Shown here: piece after piece, positions 11,961 to 20,495 of the stretch | Layout of the letters: the number at the start of each line of letters is the position of its first letter | How positions within the stretch are numbered: the first letter of the stretch is position 1 | The notes under the pieces: generated by a model | The model's input: only the letters and a program-made list of their open reading frames with translations | What the model was told of the DNA's origin: nothing | The model's database searches: none | Translations under genes and position numbers: made by a program | Assembly: GCA_007994965.1 (NCBI GenBank) | Contig: VOPW01000001.1 | Coordinates: 4,092,001 to 4,156,000, forward strand | Reading direction: 5' to 3' | Source: Piscinibacter aquaticus | GTDB lineage: Bacteria; Pseudomonadota; Gammaproteobacteria; Burkholderiales; Burkholderiaceae_C | DNA: 64,000 nucleotides

Positions 11961-12728
11961 ATGCGCATCCAGCTGCTGTCGGACCTGCACTGCGAGACCG
12001 AAGCCTTCGCGCCCGAGCCGAACCCGGCGGCCGAACTGCTGGTGCTCGGCGGTGACATCGACAGCAGCTGGACGGCGCTGGAGCAGTTCCGCGGCTGGCC
12101 CGTGCCGGTGCTGATGGTGGCCGGCAACCACGAATTCGACGGCCGCGAGGTCGACGCCGCCCGGCCCGCGTTGCGCGAGCGCTGCAACGCGCTCGGCATC
12201 CGCTTGCTGGAGCGCGAGAGCCTCGTGCTGACCGACCGCGACGGCGCGCGCATCCGCTTCAGCGCCACCGTGCGCTGGTGCGACTTCGATCTCTTCGGGG
12301 ACGCCGGCCGTGCCGGCGCGATGCGCGCCGCGGCCTACTACATGCGCATCATGCGCAGCACGCGCCACGGCGTGCCGTTCGATCCGGACGGCGTGCGCGA
12401 GGAGGCGCTGGCCTGCCGGGAGTGGCTCGCCGACGAGCTCCCACGCACCGGCGACTGGGACCGCACCGTCGTGCTCACGCATTTCGCGCCCTCGCTGCGC
12501 AGTGCCGATCCGCGCTACGGCGCGCAGCCCGGCACCGCGAGCTTCTGCAATGCCGACGATGCGCTGCTGCGGCATGCATCCACCTGGATCCACGGCCACC
12601 TGCATTGCCGGCACGACTATCTCGCCGAGCACGAGGGCGGGCGCACGCGCGTCGTCTGCAATGCGCGCGGCCATGGGCGCAAGGGCGAGGCCGAGGGCCA
12701 CGACCCGCTGCGCATCTACGACGTCTGA
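11961..12728 (+). CDS. Calcineurin-like metallophosphoesterase
   Basis: 255 residues, unbroken. The order of metal-binding motifs is SDLHCE (residue 6), LGGDID (about 29), AGNHEFDG (about 54), LTHFAPS and HGHLHCRHDY (about 215), which is the dinuclear metallophosphoesterase pattern. The substrate cannot be told from the sequence. Starts 13 bp after the YecA-like gene on the same strand, so the two may be co-transcribed. Ends convergent with ccmI, 16 bp apart. Confidence 0.85.
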   Translation: MRIQLLSDLHCETEAFAPEPNPAAELLVLGGDIDSSWTALEQFRGWPVPVLMVAGNHEFDGREVDAARPALRERCNALGIRLLERESLVLTDRDGARIRFSATVRWCDFDLFGDAGRAGAMRAAAYYMRIMRSTRHGVPFDPDGVREEALACREWLADELPRTGDWDRTVVLTHFAPSLRSADPRYGAQPGTASFCNADDALLRHASTWIHGHLHCRHDYLAEHEGGRTRVVCNARGHGRKGEAEGHDPLRIYDV

Positions 12729-12744
12729 GACGCCGCAGCGGCGC

Positions 12745-13890
12745 TCACTTCACTTCTTCGCCGATCTCGATCTTCAGCCCGCTGGCGCCCACGGCGACGG
12801 GCTGCGAGAAGCCCTGCAGGTCGCCCGGCTGCGGCGTCGCATTGCCGCTCTTGCTGATGCGTGCGCCGACGATCACCTGCTTGGCCGACGACAGCCGCGT
12901 GGCCGGGCTCATCGCGGTGGAGTCGTCGAGCGTGAAGTTCAGCGGCAGGTCCTTCACCTGCTTGCGCAGGATGGCCAGCGGCATCTTCGGGCCTTCGGCG
13001 GCGCGGGCGAAGACGAAGACCGTGTCTTCCGGCGAGACGCGGCCCTTCAGGTTCGCCGCGAGCTGCACCTCGCCGGCCACCTTGCCGTTGCCGGCGGTGG
13101 CCGGCGCGGTGGGCGCCTTCGCGGCGGGCGCGGCGCCCTGTCCGGCACGCGAACGCGCCTCTTCCACGCCGCCTTGCAGGTTGCGCGCGAGTTCGCTGCC
13201 CGGTTCGGCCACCGCCACCGCGGCCTCCCACAGCATCGCGGCCTTGGCGAAATCCTGGCTGTCGAAGGCGATCGTGCCGGCCAGTGCCAGCGCCTTCAGG
13301 TTCTTCGGATCGAGTTGCAGCGCCTTGGCGATCAGCGCCGCCGGCTCGCCGGCGAGGTTGCGGCCGGCGGCCATGGCCTTGGCGTCGGCGATGTCGGCAT
13401 AGGCCTGGGCGTCCTGCGGCTTCATGTCGATCACCCGCTGGAAGGCGGCGACCGCATCGGCGTAGCGGCTCATCGCGCTGTAGCTGCGGCCGAGCATGCT
13501 CCAGCCGTCGGCATCGTCGGGCTTGTCCTTCAGGCGCTGCTCGAGCTGCCCGACCATCGCCTCGATCTGCCCCATCGCATTGCCGTGGCCGGCACGGCCG
13601 TCGCTGCCGGCCACCGGCACGCCCTTGACGGCGCTCGGCGTGCCATAGCGCGCGTAGCCCGCCGCGGCGACGACGACGACGAAGGCCGCCATCCCCCACA
13701 CCAGCTTGCGTGAGGCACGCGGCGCGGCCGGTGCAGCCGGCGCGGCCTCGGATTGCATCACCAGCGCGAGCAGTTCTTTCTCGAGCGTGGCGCGCGAGGC
13801 GGCCGCCTGTTCGGCCGGCAGCGTGCCGGCAGCGGCCAGTTCGTCGAGTTGGCGAATCTGGCGCTTGAGTTCGTCGATGCGAGGGTTCAT
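12745..13890 (-). CDS. ccmI: CcmI/CycH-like c-type cytochrome biogenesis protein with TPR repeats
   Basis: 381 residues, unbroken. A short cytoplasmic coiled coil (IDELKRQIRQLDELAAAGTL) precedes one membrane helix (LVWGMAAFVVVVAAAGYARY, about residue 65). Then come TPR repeats (ADGWSMLGRSYSAMSRYADA, AFQRVIDMKPQDAQAYADIA) and a C-terminal beta-rich domain with ARAAEGPKMPLAILRKQV, as in CcmI. CcmI presents apocytochrome to the haem ligase at the outer face of the inner membrane. I choose the ATG at 13890 since it gives the usual NPRIDEL start. No other ccm genes are in the window, so it stands alone here. Confidence 0.8.
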   Translation of the reverse strand: MNPRIDELKRQIRQLDELAAAGTLPAEQAAASRATLEKELLALVMQSEAAPAAPAAPRASRKLVWGMAAFVVVVAAAGYARYGTPSAVKGVPVAGSDGRAGHGNAMGQIEAMVGQLEQRLKDKPDDADGWSMLGRSYSAMSRYADAVAAFQRVIDMKPQDAQAYADIADAKAMAAGRNLAGEPAALIAKALQLDPKNLKALALAGTIAFDSQDFAKAAMLWEAAVAVAEPGSELARNLQGGVEEARSRAGQGAAPAAKAPTAPATAGNGKVAGEVQLAANLKGRVSPEDTVFVFARAAEGPKMPLAILRKQVKDLPLNFTLDDSTAMSPATRLSSAKQVIVGARISKSGNATPQPGDLQGFSQPVAVGASGLKIEIGEEVK

Positions 13891-13997
13891 GGGGCGTGGA
13901 TGGTAAGGCCCGCCGGCGTTGCGGGTTGTCAAGAAGCGGGGCGGTCCGTGTGCGAGACTTGAATTGTTTCGAACATGTTCCCTGGAGACGAGACCCG

Positions 13998-14423
13998 ATG
14001 AAGATCCTCCTCGCCGTCGATGGCAGCCCTTTCACGAAGCGCATGCTGGCCTATCTGGCCGCGCACGACGAATGGCTCGGCGGCGGCCGCCACGAGTACA
14101 CCGTGCTGAACTCGGTGGCGCCGGTGCCGGCCCGCGCGGCGGCCGTGATCGACCGCGAGACGCTGAAGGCCTACTACGCCGACACCAGCGAGGCCGTCTT
14201 CAAGCCCATCCGCAGCTTCTTCAAGAAACAGGGCATCGAGGCCACGTTCGTCGGCAAGGTCGGGCATGCGCCGGAGCTGATCGCGAAGACCGCCGATGCC
14301 GGCGATTTCGACCTGCTGATGATGGGCTCGCACGGCCACGGCGCGCTGGGCAACCTCGTGATGGGCTCGGTGGCCACCAAGGTCCTGTCGGCGTGCAAGA
14401 CGCCGGTGCTCATCATCCGCTGA
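13998..14423 (+). CDS. Universal stress protein, UspA family
   Basis: 141 residues, unbroken. N-terminal ILLAVDGSPFTKRMLAYL and C-terminal ATP-binding loop MMGSHGHGALGNLVMGSVAT with the closing CKTPVLIIR are the classical UspA pattern (GxxGxG then serine/valine). The start ATG at 13998 is preceded by GGAGACGAG. Divergent from ccmI. A 10-bp palindrome, GAACATGTTC at 13971-13980, lies 17 bp upstream. Confidence 0.88.
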   Translation: MKILLAVDGSPFTKRMLAYLAAHDEWLGGGRHEYTVLNSVAPVPARAAAVIDRETLKAYYADTSEAVFKPIRSFFKKQGIEATFVGKVGHAPELIAKTADAGDFDLLMMGSHGHGALGNLVMGSVATKVLSACKTPVLIIR

Positions 14424-14432
14424 ACCGCGATG

Positions 14433-14449
14433 CCCGGCGCCCTGCCGGG
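14433..14449. terminator. Hairpin between convergent uspA and tetR
   Basis: CCCGGC at 14433-14438 pairs with GCCGGG at 14444-14449 across a five-base loop. It sits in the 31-bp gap between the ends of the usp gene and the convergent tetR gene, a place where a bidirectional terminator is expected. There is only a short T stretch after it, so strength is uncertain. Confidence 0.45.
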
Positions 14450-14454
14450 TTCGT

Positions 14455-15066
14455 TCAGCGCTTCGCCAGCCCGTCGAAGCAGGTGCCCAGCAGCAGATCG
14501 ATGATCTGTTCGTCGCTGTACTGCCCGGTGAGCTTGAGAAGGCCCAGCACCGGGTCGCAGGCGCGGGCGAAGAGCGTGTAGAGGATCACCTCGGGCGGCA
14601 GCGCCGGGTTCAACGCGCCGGCCTCCTGTGCCGCGGTGATCCAGCTGCCGAGCCGGTCGCTCACTTCCATCAACCGGTCGATGTAGGCCTTGTTGGTGGT
14701 CAGCGCCGCGCGCAGGCTCGAGTTCTGCGCCGGCAGCGAGGGCATCTCGCCGGCCAGCTGCACCTGCATGGTCCAGCGGGCCACGGCCTTGAGCTGCTCG
14801 ATCGCGGGCGCCTCGGCCGACTGCGTTGCCCGCTCCTCGAGGAAGGCCAGCGCCCGTTCGAGGATGCGGATCATCGCCGCTGCGGCCAGTTCTTCCTTCG
14901 AGGTGAAGTGCTTGTACAGGCTGGCCTTGGCGATGCCGACGTCGGCGGCCACCTCGTCGACCGTCATCAGGTCGAAGCCCTTTTCCGCCAGCAGGCGGTT
15001 GACGGACGACACGATCGCGTCCTCCCGGGCACGCAGCACCTGCTCTCGAAACGAAACCTTGGCCAT
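14455..15066 (-). CDS. TetR-family transcriptional regulator
   Basis: 203 residues, unbroken. The helix-turn-helix is at residues 12-60: DAIVSSVNRLLAEKGFDLMT, VDEVAADVGIAKASLYKHF, TSKEELAAA. The C-terminal part is a TetR ligand domain of unknown ligand. Start taken at the second of two adjacent ATG codons (15066). It faces the fasciclin genes across a 210-bp AT-rich divergent region with several inverted repeats (15125-15143, 15152-15170), which are the likely operators. Confidence 0.85.
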   Translation of the reverse strand: MAKVSFREQVLRAREDAIVSSVNRLLAEKGFDLMTVDEVAADVGIAKASLYKHFTSKEELAAAAMIRILERALAFLEERATQSAEAPAIEQLKAVARWTMQVQLAGEMPSLPAQNSSLRAALTTNKAYIDRLMEVSDRLGSWITAAQEAGALNPALPPEVILYTLFARACDPVLGLLKLTGQYSDEQIIDLLLGTCFDGLAKR

Positions 15067-15124
15067 CACTGGATTCTAGTCACCGCCGGCTGCTTGCGGA
15101 CGCGAGGGTCTTGATCCGACCCGT

Positions 15125-15143
15125 TGGTCTCATCAAAAGACCA
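15125..15143. promoter_or_regulatory. Inverted repeat in the tetR/fasciclin divergent region
   Basis: TGGTCT and AGACCA, 6-bp arms with a 7-bp spacer, located 59 bp upstream of the tetR start. TetR repressors commonly bind dyads next to their own gene. Nothing further identifies the binder. Confidence 0.4.
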
Positions 15144-15151
15144 TAAAGTCT

Positions 15152-15170
15152 TCAGTGAATACTGATCAGT
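15152..15170. promoter_or_regulatory. Triple ACTGA/TCAGT element, candidate TetR operator
   Basis: TCAGT-GAAT-ACTGA-TCAGT: two overlapping dyads, one a perfect 10-bp palindrome ACTGATCAGT at 15161-15170. It is in the most AT-rich part of the divergent region. A dimer-of-dimers arrangement is common for TetR operators. Confidence 0.45.
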
Positions 15171-15192
15171 TTAAATTGCGCCCGATCGGTCG

Positions 15193-15208
15193 CGTGATCT
15201 GGATCACG
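15193..15208. promoter_or_regulatory. FNR/CRP-like site upstream of the fasciclin genes
   Basis: CGTGATCTGGATCACG, a perfect 7-2-7 palindrome. The core TGATCTGGATCA is the same as in betaproteobacterial FNR/ANR boxes (TTGAT-N4-ATCAA) and also fits a CRP half-site GTGA-N6-TCAC. It is 69 bp upstream of the fasciclin lipoprotein start, a fitting place for an activator. Confidence 0.5.
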
Positions 15209-15277
15209 AGAACCGTGCTTCCCCGGCCACGACGCCGGCCTCTTCGCAACCTCGACTGGAGCAGTACACATGTTCGA

Positions 15278-16225
15278 TTGATCAAGAGACTGGCGGCCGT
15301 GTCCGCCCTCGCCCTCGTGGCCGCCTGCGGTGGCGGTGATGACGACCATCCGCCGCCCGGCACGCTGGCACAGGTGGCCACCGCCGGTGGCTTCAACGCG
15401 CTGGTCGCCGCGGCCGACAAGGCCGGCCTGGTGTCGGCGCTCAGCGGCGCCAACGCCAACCTGACGGTCTTTGCGCCCACCGACGCGGCGTTCACGAACT
15501 GGCCACCAGCCTCGGCTTTGCCAGCGCCAACGCGATGGTTACCGCGCTCGACGGCCCGACGCTGGCGAAGATCCTGCAATACCACGTGCTGCCGTCGAAG
15601 AAGCTGGCGGCCGACCCGCCAGCGGCGGCCCCACGCAAGCCACGCTGTACACCTTCGAAGGCTCGGCCTCGACGCTGGCGCTGAACACCAGCGCTGGCGT
15701 GAAGATCACGGACGCCGTGCTCACCCAGGCCACGGTGACCAGCGCCAACGTGCCGGCCAGCAACGGCGTGATCCACGTGATCGACAAGGTGCTCGTGCCG
15801 CCCGGCGTACTCAACGTCGTGCAAATGGCCCAGCTCAACCCGGCCTTCAGCACGCTGGTCGGCGCGGTGGTGTCGGCCAACCTGCAGGGTGCCCTGTCCG
15901 ATCCGGCCGCGCAGCTGACCGTCTTCGCGCCGACCAACGACGCCTTCGCCGCGATCGCCAGCACGGTGGCCAGCCTGACGCCGACGCAGCTGTCGACGGT
16001 GCTCACCTACCACGTGGTGGGCAGCCAGTGCTCGCCGCCAACATCCCGTTCGGCACGCCGATCACGACCTTGTCCACCCAGCAGATCACGATCAATGCCG
16101 GCACACCGCCGACCATCACCGACACCACCGCCACGCCGGCGTCGATCGTCGCCACCGACGTGCGCGCCAGCAACGGCGTCATCCACGTGATCGGCAAGGT
16201 GCTGATCCCGTCGCTTGCGAACTGA
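15278..16225 (+). CDS. Fasciclin (FAS1) domain lipoprotein, two FAS1 repeats
   Basis: About 316 residues after repair. The N-terminus [20 protein letters not shown] is a lipoprotein signal with a lipobox (LVAAC), so it is probably anchored to the outer or inner membrane. Two FAS1 domains follow, each with the H1/H2 features [12 protein letters not shown]... [11 protein letters not shown] and [12 protein letters not shown]... [11 protein letters not shown]. The start is uncertain: TTG at 15278 is in frame, while ATG at 15270 is out of frame by one base. Breaks: 15499 (AACTGG, restored AACCTGG), about 15615, and 16028 (CCAGT, restored CCAGGT). FAS1 domains mediate adhesion or surface interactions. 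A second FAS1 gene follows. Confidence 0.8.
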   Translation: MIKRLAAVSALALVAACGGGDDDHPPPGTLAQVATAGGFNALVAAADKAGLVSALSGANANLTVFAPTDAAFTNWPPASALPAPTRWLPRSTARRWRRSCNTTCCRRRSWRPTRQRRPHASHAVHLRRLGLDAGAEHQRWREDHGRRAHPGHGDQRQRAGQQRRDPRDRQGARAARRTQRRANGPAQPGLQHAGRRGGVGQPAGCPVRSGRAADRLRADQRRLRRDRQHGGQPDADAAVDGAHLPRGGQPVLAANIPFGTPITTLSTQQITINAGTPPTITDTTATPASIVATDVRASNGVIHVIGKVLIPSLAN

Positions 16226-16253
16226 ACCCTCACTCCACCTGGAAGGACTCACC

Positions 16254-16709
16254 ATGAAGAAGACCCTCCTCGCGCTGACGCTCGGCCTGGGCACCGCCTT
16301 CACGGCACAGGCCAAGGACATCGTCGACACGGCCGTGGCCGCCGGCAAGTTCAACACGCTGGCCACCGCGCTGAAGGCCGCTGGCCTCGTCGACACCCTC
16401 AAGGGCCCCGGCCCGTTCACCGTCTTCGCGCCGACCGACGAGGCCTTCGCGAAGATCCCGAAGGCCGACCTCGATGCATTGCTGAAGGACAAGGCCAAGC
16501 TGACCGCGGTGCTGACCTACCACGTCGTGCCCGGCAAGGTGATGGCCAAGGACGTCAAGGCCGGCAAGGTGAAGACCGTGCAGGGCAGCGAGCTGACCCT
16601 GGGCACCACCGGCGGCGTGACCGTCGATGCGGCCAAGGTGGTTCAGGCCGACATCGCTGCCGACAACGGCGTGATCCACGTGATCGACAGCGTGGTGCTG
16701 CCGAAGTGA
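16254..16709 (+). CDS. Secreted single fasciclin (FAS1) domain protein
   Basis: 151 residues, unbroken. Signal peptide [19 protein letters not shown], then one FAS1 domain: [30 protein letters not shown] and the closing [13 protein letters not shown]. It follows the FAS1 lipoprotein by 28 bp, with ribosome site GGAAGG, and is probably co-transcribed. The two have the same domain but different anchoring: one lipidated with two repeats, one free with a single repeat. Confidence 0.87.
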   Translation: MKKTLLALTLGLGTAFTAQAKDIVDTAVAAGKFNTLATALKAAGLVDTLKGPGPFTVFAPTDEAFAKIPKADLDALLKDKAKLTAVLTYHVVPGKVMAKDVKAGKVKTVQGSELTLGTTGGVTVDAAKVVQADIAADNGVIHVIDSVVLPK

Positions 16710-16728
16710 GCGCCGCCTGATCGCGGCA

Positions 16729-16747
16729 GAAGCGCGCTCAGCGCTTC
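16729..16747. terminator. Hairpin after the fasciclin genes
   Basis: GAAGCGC at 16729-16735 and GCGCTTC at 16741-16747, a perfect 7-bp stem with a five-base loop, 19 bp after the FAS1 stop. It overlaps the end of the small gene on the minus strand (16738), so it could end transcripts from both sides. Confidence 0.5.
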
Positions 16748-16944
16748 TTGAAGGCCGGCGCCGCTGGACGGTGGCCGGCCCTTGTCGTTTCGCGCGTCGG
16801 TGCCCGGCTCGGGCATCGGCAGCGTGTCGAGGCTGGCATCGAGGCCGAAGGCCGTGCCCATGTCGGCGTAGTCGGAGTCGGCGCGGGCGCGGCCTTGCCG
16901 AAGCCCAGGCTGGACCACCAGGAACCTGAATTCGACTTGCTCAT
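16738..16944 (-). CDS. Small hypothetical protein, reading frame damaged
   Basis: The start MSKSNSGSWWSSLGFGKAAP at 16944 and the end FKKR with stop at 16738 are in one frame, but the middle reads sensibly in another: DYADMGTAFGLDASLDTLPM and PEPGTDARNDKG. Restoring one base near 16880, and one in each CCGG near 16785 and 16763 (as CCTGG), gives a single protein of about 69 residues ending GLATVQRRLAFKKR. This is a reconstruction, not a direct read. No known domain recognised. A 14-bp palindrome lies just upstream (16972-16985). Confidence 0.5.
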   Translation of the reverse strand: MSKSNSGSWWSSLGFGKAAPAPTPTTPTWARPSASMPASTRCRCPSRAPTRETTRAGHRPAAPAFKKR

Positions 16945-16971
16945 TCCGCACCTCCGTTGGCGTCACACCGT

Positions 16972-16985
16972 TCCGATATCGGAAT
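16972..16985. promoter_or_regulatory. 14-bp perfect palindrome upstream of the small gene
   Basis: TTCCGATATCGGAA, perfectly self-complementary, 28 bp upstream of the start of the small minus-strand gene. It is a likely operator; the binder is unknown. Confidence 0.45.
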
Positions 16986-17096
16986 GTTTCCAGTGTGCTG
17001 AACGGGGCGCCAGCGGGATGCCGCGAACAAGCGCCGCTTGCGCGTGCATTTCGATACGAATCGGCGTCCGGCGTGATCCACGCCGCGAACGGATCG

Positions 17097-18682
17097 TCAG
17101 TCGCGCGCCACGCCGGGCCGCCCGGCCTCGACGACGAAGCGGGCCTGCGAATGCAGCGACGCGCCCGGCTGCGCCGGGTGGGCCGTGGCGCGGAAGTCGC
17201 ACTGCGCGGCGTCCGGCGTCAGCTCGATCCAGGCATAGCCGCGCTCGTCGGATCGCGCGTGCAGCAGATCAGGGCTGCTCGCACGGATGGCGGCCATCAG
17301 CGGTTCGGCCAGGCCGCGGCTGGTGACCGACGAACAGACGAATTCGGCCGCCACCACCGGCGAGCGCGGGTCGTCGATGCGCTGGCGCAGCTGCGCTGCG
17401 ACGTGGCGGTGAACGTCGCCACCGAGCACCAGCGCATTGCCGGATCCGCCGGCCGCGGCCGCGGCCACGGCATCGAGCAGCCGGTCGCGCGCGAGCGGGT
17501 AGCCGTCCCAACCGTCGCTGTACAGGCGCCGGCCGATCGGCGTGGCGATGGCGCTGCTGCTCATCTGCGTGGCCTGGGCGATCAGCTTCCACGGCCGCTG
17601 GCTGGCCGCCGCCCTGCGCGAGCCAACGCTCCTGCGCAGCGCCGAGCATCGTGCGCGCCGGGTCGGCGAGCTCGTCGCAGCCCGACATCACCCGGCCGCC
17701 GGCCTTGCCGTCGCCGCAGGCCTGCACGCTGCGGAACTGGCGCACGTCCAGCGTCCACAGCTCGGCCGGGCGGCCCCAGCGGTACTGGTCGCGGATGCGC
17801 ATCGAGGGCCCGCGCGGCGCCATCGCCGGCGACACCGGCAGGTGCTCGAAGTAGGCCTGGTAGGCCGCCGCCCGTCGGCGCAGGAACGCGGCCGCATCCA
17901 GCCCGCTCGGGCTGGCCTCGCCGGCGTAGTCGTTCTCGACCTCGTGGTCGTCCCAGGTCAGCACCCAGGGGTGGGCGGCGTGCGCCGCGCGCAGGTCGGC
18001 ATCGAGCTTGTAGGTGGCGTGGCGCGCGCGGTAGGCGTCGAGCTCGCGCGGCACCGGGCCCTCGTGCTCGCGCACGCGGCGGCTGGCGCTGGTGGCCGAT
18101 TCGTAGATGTAGTCGCCAACGAACAGAACGACATCCAGATCGCGCGCGGCAATCTCGGCATGCGCGGCATACCAGCCTTGCTCGTAGTGCTGGCAGGAGG
18201 CGAGTGCCGGGCGCAGCCGGCGCACCGGCTCGTCGTCCGCCGGGGCCGTGCGGGTGCGGCCCACGGGGCTGACGGCATCACCGGCGATGAAGCGGTAGAA
18301 ATAGCGGCGGCCGCTGGCGAGGCCGTCGACCTCGACGTGCACCGCATGGCCGCGCTCCGGCCGCGCGACAAACTCGCCGCGGCGCACGCCGGTGGCGAAA
18401 CGCTCGTCTTCGGCGAGCTCCCAGCGCACGGCAAAGGCCTGCGGCGGAGCCCGCCGCCCGCGCATGCGGCTGCGGCGCGAGCCGCGTCCAGATCACCACC
18501 GAATCGGGTCGCGGCATGCCACTGGCCACGCCGAGCGTGAACGGGTCACCGCTACCTGCCGGCCAGCGTGCCGGCGACGGGGCCTGTGCCTTCGCCGGCC
18601 CGAACAGCTGCCACAGCGCGAGCGCGGCGGCCTGACGGCCGAGGTGGGCGAGGGCGTGGCGGCGGTGCATGTCGGCGCGCAT
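17097..18682 (-). CDS. phoD: PhoD-like alkaline phosphatase/phosphodiesterase, exported
   Basis: About 528 residues after repair. N-terminus MRADMHRRHALAHLGRQAAA and LALWQLFGPAKAQA looks like a Tat-type signal (RR plus a long hydrophobic stretch), as usual for PhoD. The N-terminal PhoD domain shows FTLGVASGMPRPDSVVIWTR. Metal and catalytic motifs follow: DVVLFVGDYIYE, WVLTWDDHEVENDY and LVLGGDVHRH. Breaks: near 18480 (one extra base by reading) and at 17610, where GGGCGGCGG becomes GGGCCTGGCGG on the coding strand. PhoD hydrolyses phosphate mono- and diesters in the periplasm and uses Fe/Ca. Divergent from the YegD-like gene, 68 bp apart. Confidence 0.85.
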
Positions 18683-18712
18683 TGTGGGCCCGGCGGGTGA
18701 CGCCTCTACAAT
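18682..18712 (+). promoter_or_regulatory. Candidate sigma-70 promoter for the Hsp70-like gene
   Basis: TTGTGG at 18682-18687 and TACAAT at 18707-18712 with a 19-bp spacer, 38 bp before the ATG at 18751. The -10 element is good, the -35 poor and the spacer long. Confidence 0.35.
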
Positions 18713-18750
18713 CGCGCCCCTCGCGAAACGCACCGAACGCGGAAAACGCC

Positions 18751-20041
18751 ATGTCCCCCCTACTGCGCCATCGATTTCGGCACCTCCAACTCCGCCGTGG
18801 CGGTGCCCGATGCCACGCGCGGCATGCGCCTCGTCGAACTCGAGCCCGGCCACACGACGATGCCCACCGCGGTCTTCTACTTCGTCGACGGCCCCGAGCA
18901 CGACGGCCCGCCGCGAGCCTTCGGCCGCGCCGCGGTGTCGGCCTATGTGGACGGGCTCGACGGCCGCCTGATGCGCTCGATGAAGAGCATCCTCGGCAGC
19001 AGCCTGATCGAGCAGACCACCGATGTCGGCGGCGGCCGCGGCGTGAAGTACCTGGACATCGTCGCCGGCTACCTGCGCCACCTGAAGCGCTGCGCCGAGG
19101 CCGATGCCAAGGCGCCGATCGAGCGCGCGGTGCTCGGCCGGCCGGTCTTCTTCGTCGACGACGACCCGGCGCGCGATGCGCAGGCGCAGGCGGCACTCGA
19201 AGCGGCAGCGCGGCAGGTGGGCTTCCGCGACATCCACTTCCAGTACGAACCGATCGCTGCCGCCTTCGACCACGAGCGCCGCATCGACCATGAAGAGGTG
19301 GTGCTGGTGGCCGACATCGGCGGCGGCACGTCGGACTTCTCTGTGGTGCGCGTCGGCCCCGAGCGCGCGAAGCGGCTCGAGCGCAAGAGCGACATCCTCG
19401 CCAACCATGGTGTGCACATCGCCGGCACCGATTTCGACCGCCGCGTCGAGCTCGCGGCCATCCTGCCGGAGTTCGGCTACGGCGCCTTCGGGCCGAGCAT
19501 CGGCGGCGCGCCGCCGCGCGAGGTGCCCAGCGGCGTCTATTTCGACCGCCACCGGCACCTGATCAACACCGTCTACAACCCGGCACGCGTGGCCGAACTG
19601 CGCTCGATGCGCGGCTTCTATGCGGACCTGCGCCACCACGACCGGCTGATGATCGTCGTCGATGAACGCCTCGGCCACGAACTCGCGGCGCGGGCCGAGG
19701 ACGGCAAGATCGCCGTGGCCGAAGGCGGCCGCACGACGATCGATCTCTCGCACGTCGAGCGGCGCCTCGCCGTCGAGCTGACGGAGCCGCAGGCAGTGGC
19801 TGCGCTCGACGCCGACATCGAGCGCATCGTCGAGGCCGGACGCGAGACGGTGCGGCAGGCGGGACTGAAGCCCGAAGGGATCGACGCGCTCTATTTCACC
19901 GGCGGCTCCACCGGCCTGCGGCTGCTGGCACAGCGCATCGCGTCGGCCTTCCCCGCCGCGCGGCAGGTGCGGGGTGATCGCTTCGCGTCGGTCGCCAGCG
20001 GGCTGGCCGTGTTTGCACAGCGCTGGTTCGAGCGCGGCTGA
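18751..20041 (+). CDS. yegD: YegD-like Hsp70-family chaperone
   Basis: About 429 residues. Actin/Hsp70-type ATPase motifs: phosphate 1 AIDFGTSNSAVAV (residue 5), phosphate 2 VLVADIGGGTSDFSVV (about 190), adenosine motif LYFTGGSTGLRLLA (about 380). It lacks the C-terminal substrate domain of DnaK, as YegD proteins do. The frame is lost at once: six C follow ATGT, and one C fewer gives MSPYCAIDFGTSNS. Substrates of the family are unknown. The stop directly abuts the end of the MaoC gene on the other strand. Confidence 0.85.
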
Positions 20042-20488
20042 TCAGCCCGACGCTTTCGACAGATCGAAGAGGCTGGTCGCCTCCAGATCCAGCACCTCGG
20101 TGCCGCGCTGGTTGAAGAGCTGCCAGCGCCAGCGCAGGATGCCCAGGCCGGCGTTGCCCTTGGAGCGTCGGGTTTCGACCACGGTGGCGCGCACGCTGAG
20201 CACATCGCCGGGGCGCACCGGATGCGGCCACTTCACGTAGGCGAGGCCGGGCGATGCGAACGATTCGCTGCCGGCCAGCGCCGCATCGGCCACCGGGCGC
20301 ATCGCGATGCCGCAGGTGTGCCAGCCGCTGGCGATCAGGCCTTCGAAGCGGCCCTTCGCGGCGGCGACCGCGTCGGTGTGGAACCACTGCGGGTCGTACT
20401 GCGTCGCGAAGCGGACGATCTCTTCTTCGCTGACTGCATACGGCCCCGCCTCGATCACTTGCCCGACGCTGAACTCGTTGAATCTCAT
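20042..20488 (-). CDS. MaoC-like dehydratase
   Basis: 148 residues, unbroken. Hot-dog-fold hydratase with the catalytic Asp/His stretch YDPQWFHTDAVAAAKGRFEG and LIASGWHTCG (residues 30-60), characteristic of MaoC and (R)-specific enoyl-CoA hydratases. It is the last gene of the minus-strand series boxC-boxB-boxA-ECH-HAD, starting 7 bp after the dehydrogenase. It could hydrate an enoyl-CoA from ring cleavage; this is inference from position. Confidence 0.82.
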   Translation of the reverse strand: MRFNEFSVGQVIEAGPYAVSEEEIVRFATQYDPQWFHTDAVAAAKGRFEGLIASGWHTCGIAMRPVADAALAGSESFASPGLAYVKWPHPVRPGDVLSVRATVVETRRSKGNAGLGILRWRWQLFNQRGTEVLDLEATSLFDLSKASG

Positions 20489-20495
20489 GCGTGGC

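Noticed and set aside
13971-13980. GAACATGTTC upstream of uspA as a LexA box
   Set aside because: It resembles the Gram-positive GAAC-N4-GTTC box, but betaproteobacterial LexA binds CTGT-N8-ACAG; a 10-bp palindrome alone is weak evidence.
18278-19753. Long minus-strand ORF (491 codons) covering the Hsp70-like gene
   Set aside because: It is the shadow of the yegD reading frame in GC-rich DNA; only its last part, after 18682, is the real PhoD N-terminus.
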